From the NCBI GenBank assembly GCA_017541365.1, contig JAFXZF010000055.1, positions 1-5,330 of the forward strand: 5,330 bases of DNA, written 5' to 3'. The DNA is from Prevotella sp. (lineage in GTDB: Bacteria > Bacteroidota > Bacteroidia > Bacteroidales > Bacteroidaceae). Below, in pieces: positions 1-5,112 of this stretch (position 1 is its first letter; every line of letters starts with the position of its first letter). A program made the position numbers and the translations under genes. Below the pieces are notes generated by a model that saw only the letters and a program-made list of their open reading frames with translations, ran no database searches and was not told where the DNA came from.

Positions 1-73
1 AGTCTATTGTCTCGCCCTCGTCAGTAAGGACGGTGTACCAATAGCCTGTGTTCTTTATTACGAGTCCGTGCAT
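1..73 (-). CDS. rsgA: RsgA, ribosome small subunit-dependent GTPase A (N-terminal fragment)
   Basis: Only the first 24 codons lie in the window. The gene starts at the ATG complementary to 71-73 and leaves through the left edge. The peptide begins MHGLVIKNTGYWYTVLTDEG, which I recognise as the start of the N-terminal OB-fold of Bacteroidetes RsgA (typically M-x-GLVIKNTGSWY...). RsgA is a cytoplasmic circularly permuted GTPase that acts late in 30S assembly; its GTPase and zinc domains are outside the window. The start codon directly follows the frr stop (TAAATG, no gap), so the two genes are very likely co-transcribed and probably translationally coupled. The call rests on the short N-terminal match plus the neighbouring frr, so it is good but not certain. 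Confidence 0.82.
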   Translation of the reverse strand, partial: MHGLVIKNTGYWYTVLTDEGETID

Positions 74-634
74 TTAGACGGTCATGATTTCCTTGGTCTT
101 GTCGTCGAGCATAGCGTCAATCTTTGCGATATACTTATCGTGAAGCTTCTGCAAGTCGTTCTCTGCATCCTTCTCCACGTCCTCTGACAGACCGTCCTTT
201 ATTGCCTTCTTCAACTTTTCCTTGATTTCTGCACGCGCATTACGCACACCTACCTTGGCTTTCTCACCAATCTTGTTACACTGCTTCACGAGGTCGCGAC
301 GACGCTCCTCTGTTGGCTGTGGAATGCCAAGACGGATAATCTCACCATTGTTCTCAGGTGTGATGCCTACGTCAGAATCCATGATCCCCTTCTCAATCTC
401 GCGAATCTGCTTCTTGTCGAAAGGCTTGATAGCGATGGTACGGGCATCAGGAGTGGTAACGCTTGCCACCTGATTCAGAGGCACCATCATGCCGTATGAT
501 TCTACACGCACGCCACTTACTATAGCCACATTGGCTCTGCCAGCGCGAATCTTAGCGAGGGACTCATCGAGATACATTGCCGACATCTCCATCTGCTCCT
601 CGGCTTCCATTAGGGTTTCTTTTACGTCAATCAT
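74..634 (-). CDS. frr: Ribosome recycling factor (RRF)
   Basis: This 186-residue protein has the usual RRF length (about 185). RRF acts with EF-G to split the post-termination ribosome in the cytoplasm. Visible family signatures are the IRAGRANVAI segment (residues 29-38), PLNQVASVTTPDARTIAIKPFDK in domain II (52-74), the NNGEIIRLGIPQPTEERRRDL stretch at the return to the helical domain (95-115), and VRNARAE (130-136) with the conserved arginines of the long three-helix bundle. The start at 634 puts the first helix (DVKETLMEAEEQM) at the expected position. It lies 76 nt downstream of rsmA and directly before rsgA on the same strand. I see no convincing TAnnTTTG promoter in the spacer, so read-through from the rsmA promoter is plausible. 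In many bacteria the gene before frr is pyrH; here it is rsmA. There is no truncation or frameshift. Confidence 0.97.
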   Translation of the reverse strand: MIDVKETLMEAEEQMEMSAMYLDESLAKIRAGRANVAIVSGVRVESYGMMVPLNQVASVTTPDARTIAIKPFDKKQIREIEKGIMDSDVGITPENNGEIIRLGIPQPTEERRRDLVKQCNKIGEKAKVGVRNARAEIKEKLKKAIKDGLSEDVEKDAENDLQKLHDKYIAKIDAMLDDKTKEIMTV

Positions 635-671
635 TTGTTGTATTATTTAGATTTTGTTGTTTGCACTTTTT

Positions 672-697
672 TTCTGGAGAGTCCAGAATATCCAGAA
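672..697. repeat. Short inverted repeat with a second competing arm, in the rsmA-frr spacer
   Basis: On the plus strand TTCTGGA (672-678) and TCCAGAA (682-688) form a perfect 7-bp stem with a GAG loop. A second TCCAGAA copy at 691-697 could pair with the same left arm, so two mutually exclusive hairpins are possible. In the direction of rsmA/frr transcription (minus strand) the stem is followed by a run of A, not U, so it does not read as an ordinary intrinsic terminator. Its role is unknown: it could be a processing or stability element in an rsmA-frr transcript, or chance. Confidence 0.5.
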
Positions 698-710
698 AGA
701 CTAGAAAAAA

Positions 711-1508
711 CTAACCTGCCATCTCCTTCTCCACAAGGTTCGTAAGCTCCACGAACTGCTGAACCGTGAGTTGTTCTGGGCGTTTGGTCATCAGCTCATG
801 CTCGAAGAACTCTGGCCTTGCCACGATGTCACCATTGAATATCTGCCTGAGCGATACTCGGAGCATCTTCCTGCGCTGGTTGAAGGTTGTCTTCACCACC
901 CTCTTGAACAGAGCCTCATCACATCCAAGGTCAGTCACCTTATTACGGGTCATGCGTATAACGGCACTCTTCACCTTTGGAGGCGGGTTGAACACATGCT
1001 CATCCACGGTAAACAGATACTCCGTGTCATACCAAGCCTGTATCAGCACCGACAATATGCCGTAAGCTTTGTTACCTGGCTCTGAGGCTATGCGCAAGGC
1101 TACCTCTCTCTGTATCATGCCCGTACAGCAAGGTATCAGTTCTTTGTTGTCCAGCATCTTGAAGAATATCTGCGAAGAAATGTCATAGGGGTAGTTGCCC
1201 GTCAGGACGAACTGCCTTCCACCAAATACTTCATTCAGGTCCATACGCAGAAAGTCGGCACCGATGATGTTATCACTCAGCCGAGGAAAGTTCTCGTTGA
1301 GGTATGCCACCGATTCCGTATCAATCTCCACGCACTTGAACTCACGCTCCTTGGGATATAGGTATTGCGTCATCACACCCATACCCGGTCCTATCTCCAA
1401 CACTGGAATATCAGGATAGGCATCCACCGTATCGGCTATGCGCTTGGCTATGCCAAGGTCGGTCAGGAAGTGCTGGCCTAAGTTTTTCTTTGGTCTTACC
1501 TGTTTCAT
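711..1508 (-). CDS. rsmA: 16S rRNA (adenine-1518,1519-N6)-dimethyltransferase RsmA/KsgA
   Basis: This 265-residue cytoplasmic enzyme uses S-adenosylmethionine to dimethylate the two adjacent adenines in the helix 45 loop of 16S rRNA, a late checkpoint of 30S assembly. The family landmarks appear in order: KKNLGQHFL (residues 7-15), SAM-binding motif I LEIGPGMG (37-44), the acidic motif II VEID (60-63, E61), GADFL (83-87), catalytic motif IV GNYPYDISSQ (104-113), NPPPKVKSAV (174-183), NQRRKMLR (210-217) in the C-terminal domain, and RPEQL (243-247). Length and N-terminus match Bacteroidetes KsgA, which fixes the start at 1508. A perfect TAnnTTTG box ends only 8 nt upstream of the ATG, so the leader should be a few nucleotides. 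It is divergent from the membrane-protein gene at 1649 and followed on its own strand by frr. No key residue is missing. Confidence 0.97.
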   Translation of the reverse strand: MKQVRPKKNLGQHFLTDLGIAKRIADTVDAYPDIPVLEIGPGMGVMTQYLYPKEREFKCVEIDTESVAYLNENFPRLSDNIIGADFLRMDLNEVFGGRQFVLTGNYPYDISSQIFFKMLDNKELIPCCTGMIQREVALRIASEPGNKAYGILSVLIQAWYDTEYLFTVDEHVFNPPPKVKSAVIRMTRNKVTDLGCDEALFKRVVKTTFNQRRKMLRVSLRQIFNGDIVARPEFFEHELMTKRPEQLTVQQFVELTNLVEKEMAG

Positions 1509-1516
1509 TCAAGCCA

Positions 1517-1549
1517 CAAAGTTACAATTAAAAAACGAAAAACTCACAA
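1517..1549 (-). promoter_or_regulatory. Predicted Bacteroidetes sigma-A promoter of rsmA
   Basis: Reading the minus strand, TAACTTTG (complement of 1517-1524) matches the -7 consensus TAnnTTTG exactly. A candidate -33 TTG lies at 1547-1549 with a 22-nt spacer, slightly longer than the usual 19-21. The box ends 8 nt before the rsmA ATG, so transcription should begin about 2-5 nt before the start codon. The -7 box is strong and the -33 element weak. Confidence 0.65.
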
Positions 1550-1561
1550 TGATAGGCTAAA

Positions 1562-1575
1562 AAAAATATATTTTT
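1562..1575. repeat. 14-bp perfect AT palindrome in the divergent promoter region
   Basis: AAAAATATATTTTT is its own reverse complement. It sits between the two predicted promoters, 12 bp outside the rsmA -33 site and 30 bp outside the flippase-gene -33 site. It could be a site for a dimeric regulator or a bent or UP-like AT tract. Such palindromes also arise easily in very AT-rich spacers, so function is not established. Confidence 0.35.
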
Positions 1576-1605
1576 CACATTTTCGGCATTTTATATAGGT
1601 GTATT

Positions 1606-1637
1606 TTTGGTATTTTCCCGAAATAGCATTACCTTTG
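1606..1637 (+). promoter_or_regulatory. Predicted Bacteroidetes sigma-A promoter of the flippase-like gene
   Basis: TTTG at 1606-1609 (-33) and TACCTTTG at 1630-1637 (-7, exact TAnnTTTG) are separated by 20 nt, matching the Bacteroidetes consensus at both elements. Only 11 nt separate the -7 box from the ATG at 1649, so the predicted leader is about 5-8 nt with no room for a ribosome binding site. Confidence 0.8.
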
Positions 1638-1648
1638 CGTAATATTAT

Positions 1649-2656
1649 ATGAACAAAAAGCGCCTTATAACAGTCCTGAAAGTCACCACCCCGTTCATTC
1701 TGGGTGGTGCTATTCTGTATTGGATGTTCCGAAACTTCGACTTCAAGAGCATGAAGCACGTTCTCTTCGAGGAAATGAACTGGTGGTGGATGCTCCTGTC
1801 GTTCCCTTTCGGAATCCTTGCTCAGGCTTTCCGTGGATGGAGGTGGAAGCAGACTCTCGAACCTATGGGCGAGAATCCGCGTACCAGCACTACCATATAC
1901 TCCATATTCATATCCTATGCAACATCGCTCATCGTACCCCGTGTAGGTGAGTTCACACGTTGCGGAGTATTAAAGCGATGGGAGGGAACGTCATTCCCAA
2001 AGGCTCTCGGAACGGTCGTAACCGAGCGTGCCATTGACTCCCTGCTCATTCTGATTCTCACCCTCATCACCTTCCTAAGCCAACTGCCAGTGTTCCTCAC
2101 CTTCTTCTCTCACACGGGAACACGCTTCGACGAGATATTCGGAATGTTCTCTACCACAGGCTATATCGTTACGCTTATCTGCGGAATAGCCGTGCTCATA
2201 TCCCTCTATTCCGTCCGTAAGAAACTGTCGTTCTACGATAAGGTGAAAGCCACGCTACACGGCATCATCGAGGGTGTCATGTCGCTACGCGGAGTGAAGA
2301 ACATACCCCTGTTCCTGTTCTACTCCCTCGCTATCTGGGCAAGCTATTTCCTGCACTACTACCTCACGTTCTTCTGTTTCTCTGGAACAGCCCACCTCGG
2401 CATCACGTGTGCCATGGTGACGTTCATCGTAGGCAGTATCGCCGTGCTCGTACCTACTCCTAACGGTGCTGGCCCTTGGCATTTCGCCGTGAAGACCATG
2501 CTCATCCTCTATGGCGTGGCCGATAACGAGGCCCTGTATTTCGTGCTGATAGTGCACACCGTACAGACGCTTCTCGTCATTGCCATCGGCATATATGCGT
2601 GGGTGGCACTGAGTATAACCCACCCCAACCCAAGGGAGGCAGAAATGAAAAAGTGA
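1649..2656 (+). CDS. Lysylphosphatidylglycerol synthase TM / flippase-like (UPF0104) membrane protein
   Basis: This 335-residue inner-membrane protein has about eight hydrophobic segments (roughly residues 12-27, 43-60, 83-97, 129-152, 170-188, 219-240, 252-268 and 297-322). It fits the family that includes the membrane half of MprF, YbhN and AglD-like proteins. Motifs consistent with that family are RGWRWK (62-67), PRVGEFTR (97-104), TERAID (125-130) and PTPNGAGPWHF (269-279). There is no attached soluble lysyltransferase domain, so it is not a full MprF; a role in moving or handling a lipid-linked substrate is inferred from the family, and the substrate cannot be read from the sequence. The start at 1649 gives a basic N-terminus (MNKKR) before the first membrane segment. 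It is divergent from rsmA and 190 nt upstream of pepD. A structured spacer after it makes co-transcription with pepD uncertain. Confidence 0.88.
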   Translation: MNKKRLITVLKVTTPFILGGAILYWMFRNFDFKSMKHVLFEEMNWWWMLLSFPFGILAQAFRGWRWKQTLEPMGENPRTSTTIYSIFISYATSLIVPRVGEFTRCGVLKRWEGTSFPKALGTVVTERAIDSLLILILTLITFLSQLPVFLTFFSHTGTRFDEIFGMFSTTGYIVTLICGIAVLISLYSVRKKLSFYDKVKATLHGIIEGVMSLRGVKNIPLFLFYSLAIWASYFLHYYLTFFCFSGTAHLGITCAMVTFIVGSIAVLVPTPNGAGPWHFAVKTMLILYGVADNEALYFVLIVHTVQTLLVIAIGIYAWVALSITHPNPREAEMKK

Positions 2657-2659
2657 AAA

Positions 2660-2681
2660 ATACCGCCAGGCCAGGCGGTAT
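2660..2681 (-). terminator. GC-rich hairpin after the flippase-like gene; U-tract faces the minus strand
   Basis: ATACCGCC (2660-2667) and GGCGGTAT (2674-2681) form a perfect 8-bp stem around the loop AGGCCA, 3 nt after the stop codon at 2654-2656. On the plus strand the stem is followed by ATATGG, a poor U-tract. Read on the minus strand it is followed by TTTT-CAC-TTTTT, a good intrinsic terminator. It may end the plus-strand message weakly and also block antisense transcription entering the gene from the right. Confidence 0.6.
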
Positions 2682-2686
2682 ATATG

Positions 2687-2783
2687 GAAAGTAAATTAGG
2701 AGTAAATTATATCAGTAAATTAAAATTAAAAATTAATTTACAGAAAAGAATTTACTGGATTAATTTTTTTTCAATTTACTTTC
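2687..2783 (+). repeat. 35-bp imperfect inverted repeat built from iterated GTAAATTA units
   Basis: The left arm (2687-2721) and right arm (2749-2783) have equal length. Compared as reverse complements they match at 27 of 35 positions by my hand alignment, with an 11-bp perfect outer segment (2687-2697 with 2773-2783), a 9-bp perfect inner one (2713-2721 with 2749-2757) and a 27-nt loop. In plus-strand RNA four of the eight mismatches become G-U pairs. The left arm holds three direct copies of GTAAATTA (2691, 2702, 2715). Inverted copies occur at 2734-2741 (in the loop), 2749-2755 and 2773-2779. It fills much of the 190-nt gap before pepD. The function is unknown: 3' end of the upstream message, leader of pepD, or a dispersed repeat. 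Confidence 0.7.
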
Positions 2784-2846
2784 AGAAGATGACTCAGCAA
2801 GGAGCATAAAAACTACTATTATTTTACAATTTAATTTCATACAACC

Positions 2847-4307
2847 ATGAGCAAAATTGAGAATTTATCCCCAGAATGCATCTGGCGCAATTTCTATGCC
2901 CTCACCCAGGTGCCACGTCCATCAGGACATCTTGAAAAGGTTCAGCAGTTCCTTCTCGACTTCGCCAAGAAGGTTGGCGTAGAGGCTTTCAAGGATTCTG
3001 CCAACAATATCGTTATGCGTAAGCCTGCCTATCCTGGCATGGAGAACCGCAAGACCGTGATGCTTCAGGCTCACATGGATATGGTGCCCCAGAAGACTCC
3101 CGACTCTACCCATAACTTCGAGACTGACCCTATCCAGACATGGATTGACGGTGAGTGGGTGAAGACAAAGGGCACTACCCTCGGTGCTGACGACGGTCTG
3201 GGCATTTCAGCCATCATGGCTGTCATGGAGGATAAGACCCTGAAGCACGGTCCGATAGAGGCTCTATGCACCGCCGACGAAGAGACTGGCATGTATGGTG
3301 CTAACGACCTGCCTACTGGTCAGATGACTGCTGACATCCTCCTTAACCTCGACACTGAGGATGAGGGTGAGATGATTGTTGGCTCTGCTGGTGGCATTAA
3401 CATCACTGGCACGATAGAATACAAGCCTGCCGACACCGAGAAGGGCGACAAGGCCGTGAAAGTCACTCTCAAGGGCTTGAAAGGCGGTCATAGCGGTCTG
3501 GAAATCAATGAGGGACGTGCCAATGCCAACAAGCAGATGGTGCGCTTCGTGCGTGAGGCTATAAGCCAGTGCGATGCCCGATTGGCTGAATGGCATGGCG
3601 GTAATATGCGTAATGCAATCCCTAACTCTTGCATCGTCATCCTCACAGTTCCAGGTGAGAACGTGGAGGCATTGAAGGAACTCACAGAGGATTGGAAGGT
3701 ATATATCTCAGAAGATTACTACGGCATTGAGGAAGGCATTGAGTTCTTTGCCGAGGATGTTGCCACTCCTGCCACCGAGGTTCCTGCCGATATTCAGGAC
3801 AACCTCGTTGATGCCATCTATGCCTGTCACGACGGTGTCATACGCATGATTCCTACTATCCCTTCAAAGGTCGAGACATCCAGCAACCTCGCCATTGTTG
3901 ACATTACTGATACAAAGGCTGAGATTAAGGTGCTTGCCCGTTCTTCTTCCGAGAGCATGAAGGACTATGTAGTAACAACCGTGTCAAGTGCCTTTTCAAT
4001 GGTGGGCATGAAGGTTGAGACCGACGGCGACTACATGGGCTGGAATCCTAATCCTAATAGTGAGATGGTTGCCCTTATGAGCAATATTTACAAGGACCTC
4101 TTCGCCACAGAACCTACCGTACAGGTATGCCATGCAGGGCTTGAGTGCTCTATCATTCTCAGCAAATACCCACAGCTCGACATAGTGAGCTTCGGACCAA
4201 CCATCCGCTCTCCTCACACCCCAGGCGAGCGTGCCCACATCCCTTCTGTTCCTAAGTTCTGGCAGTTCCTTACAAAGACATTGGAGGAGATTCCTGTGAA
4301 AGGATAA
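2847..4307 (+). CDS. pepD: Aminoacyl-histidine dipeptidase PepD (M20 metallopeptidase, beta-Ala-His dipeptidase type)
   Basis: This 486-residue cytosolic zinc dipeptidase has the length of the PepD/PepV-like M20C family. It hydrolyses X-His and other dipeptides, supplying amino acids from imported peptides. Metal-site residues are visible: QAHMDMV (74-80, ligand H76 with D78), GADDG (113-117, bridging D115), DEETG (144-148, general base E145 and ligand E146), NLDTE (167-171, ligand D169) and SPHTPGE (455-461, ligand H457). The GGHSG motif (213-217) marks the inserted lid/dimerisation domain, roughly residues 185-385. The assignments follow the known PepD structure by motif. The start MSKIENLSPECIWRNFYALTQ fits the family N-terminus (a helix before the PRPSG segment at 23-27). 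There is no signal peptide. It has its own strong terminator, and I found no clear TAnnTTTG promoter in the 63 nt before the start, so its promoter is undetermined. The gene is intact. Confidence 0.95.
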   Translation: MSKIENLSPECIWRNFYALTQVPRPSGHLEKVQQFLLDFAKKVGVEAFKDSANNIVMRKPAYPGMENRKTVMLQAHMDMVPQKTPDSTHNFETDPIQTWIDGEWVKTKGTTLGADDGLGISAIMAVMEDKTLKHGPIEALCTADEETGMYGANDLPTGQMTADILLNLDTEDEGEMIVGSAGGINITGTIEYKPADTEKGDKAVKVTLKGLKGGHSGLEINEGRANANKQMVRFVREAISQCDARLAEWHGGNMRNAIPNSCIVILTVPGENVEALKELTEDWKVYISEDYYGIEEGIEFFAEDVATPATEVPADIQDNLVDAIYACHDGVIRMIPTIPSKVETSSNLAIVDITDTKAEIKVLARSSSESMKDYVVTTVSSAFSMVGMKVETDGDYMGWNPNPNSEMVALMSNIYKDLFATEPTVQVCHAGLECSIILSKYPQLDIVSFGPTIRSPHTPGERAHIPSVPKFWQFLTKTLEEIPVKG

Positions 4308-4340
4308 AGTAGAAAGTGTAAAGAGTAAATAGTAAAGTAT
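4306..4340 (+). repeat. Five tandem degenerate heptamers (AAAGTNT-like) overlapping the pepD stop
   Basis: Five consecutive 7-nt units run from the last two bases of the pepD stop: AAAGTAG, AAAGTGT, AAAGAGT, AAATAGT and AAAGTAT. The tract contains no C on the plus strand. It lies between the stop codon and the terminator hairpin, so it is transcribed as an unstructured A/G/U-rich 3' UTR. The GTAAA-rich composition resembles the repeat units before pepD and the bases around the flippase-gene stop. Confidence 0.6.
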
Positions 4341-4346
4341 ATACAG

Positions 4347-4380
4347 AAAGATGCGGCAACAATATGCTGCATCTTTTTTT
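4347..4380 (+). terminator. Strong intrinsic terminator of pepD
   Basis: AAAGATGCGGCA (4347-4358) pairs with TGCTGCATCTTT (4365-4376) as a 12-bp stem with one G-U pair and an ACAATA loop, running straight into a T-tract (4374-4380). It begins 40 nt after the pepD stop and isolates pepD from the lipoprotein unit downstream. The A-run on the left arm would also let it work in the opposite direction. Confidence 0.92.
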
Positions 4381-4506
4381 ATTCTATCCTTAGTTATGCG
4401 TATTATTGTGAAAACAAATACACCCGCCAATAGTTAACAAAAGCTAAAATATGCATTTCTCATGCAGTCTTTTCATATTTCCATACACTATATCAATGAA
4501 AATATT

Positions 4507-4514
4507 TATTTTTG
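4507..4514 (+). promoter_or_regulatory. Candidate -7 promoter box of the lipoprotein/sigma-factor unit
   Basis: TATTTTTG matches TAnnTTTG exactly and ends 19 nt before the ATG at 4534, predicting a leader of roughly 12-15 nt. No good TTTG lies 19-21 nt upstream, so the -33 element is weak or an alternative sigma factor is used. The rest of the 226-nt spacer (4308-4533) is AT-rich, with the heptamer repeat, the pepD terminator and a small TGCAT/ATGCA hairpin (4452-4466), and no gene that I can support. Confidence 0.5.
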
Positions 4515-4533
4515 CATTTAAATTAACCTAAGT

Positions 4534-5112
4534 ATGAAAAGAAACAAAATCCTATGGCTTTGTGCCATCCTAATCTCAACAACATTGTGTTGCAGTTGCA
4601 ATAGCGACGACGATTCTACCACATCTGCGAAAACAGCGACAAGAAGTGTAAGCATTGCCGACCGCTCGCTATATGCCATTGCGCGACAGAGTAGCGACGC
4701 TATTATCCAGCATAAGGCAGAAATGCCTGTATTCTCACTCAGCGATATTGAGAGCTACAATCCGAAGACCGGCGAGATTAAATTCAAGGATATAGCATTC
4801 GACAAGGAACTATTCTATGACATTGCCTGCAAATACCGCGTGTATTTCTATGCAGGTGACGACCTGCTATTTGATGCCCGTACAGTATCATGGCTCTCAA
4901 GTGCAGGCTATTTCGACGAACTCACATTCCAGTGTGATATCTACGGACCTTCTGACGGACTGAAGAATAGCCGTTTCTTCCTAAGCTATGGCTACCCCGG
5001 GACAATAGATGGTGATGAGACTGTCAAGGAACTGATGAAGAAGAATGAGGCTGGCATGGAACGCTTCGTCAGCATATTACGCAAGGCTGGAAAGATTGTC
5101 GATGCAGAATAA
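4534..5112 (+). CDS. Predicted surface-exposed lipoprotein of unknown function
   Basis: This 192-residue protein has a type II signal peptide: basic MKRNK, hydrophobic core ILWLCAILISTTL, then a cysteine-rich LCCSC stretch. C22 is the likely lipidated residue because it is followed by NSDDD (23-27), matching the Bacteroidetes lipoprotein export signal (acidic residues just after the +1 Cys) that sends lipoproteins to the cell surface. Cleavage at C20 is an alternative. The linker (about 28-40) is rich in S/T/A. The middle holds FSLSDIESYNPKTGEIKFKD (67-86), which resembles, from memory, a recurring segment in Bacteroidales hypothetical lipoproteins (D-I-x-x-x-N-x-x-T-x-E-I-x-F). I recognise no enzymatic motif. 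A promoter box lies upstream and its last codons overlap the sigma-factor start, so the two are probably one operon. Its role, perhaps linked to the stimulus sensed by that sigma system, is inference only. Confidence 0.85.
   Translation: MKRNKILWLCAILISTTLCCSCNSDDDSTTSAKTATRSVSIADRSLYAIARQSSDAIIQHKAEMPVFSLSDIESYNPKTGEIKFKDIAFDKELFYDIACKYRVYFYAGDDLLFDARTVSWLSSAGYFDELTFQCDIYGPSDGLKNSRFFLSYGYPGTIDGDETVKELMKKNEAGMERFVSILRKAGKIVDAE

Noticed and set aside
672..697. Hairpin as an intrinsic terminator for rsmA
   Set aside because: In the rsmA direction the stem is followed by A residues instead of U, so it was recorded only as an inverted repeat.
766..1085. Two overlapping plus-strand open frames (99 and 104 codons) inside rsmA
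   Set aside because: Both are antisense to the conserved C-terminal half of RsmA and have no domain or promoter support.
2285..2623. A 112-codon minus-strand open frame inside the flippase-like gene
   Set aside because: It lies fully antisense to a clear membrane protein with family motifs, and its own product is of low-complexity, non-family character with no promoter.
2687..2783. Inverted repeat as a MITE or insertion-sequence remnant
   Set aside because: The outer ends show no flanking target-site duplication that I can see, and there is no transposase remnant. A genome search for further copies could reopen this.
2784..2846. Promoter directly upstream of pepD
   Set aside because: No sequence here fits TAnnTTTG with a spaced TTTG; the closest matches lack the terminal TTTG, so none was annotated.
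3996..4430. A 144-codon open frame on the minus strand over the end of pepD and its terminator
   Set aside because: Most of it is antisense to conserved pepD codons including the H457 metal ligand, it runs through the terminator hairpin and heptad repeat, and its translation shows no recognisable domain.
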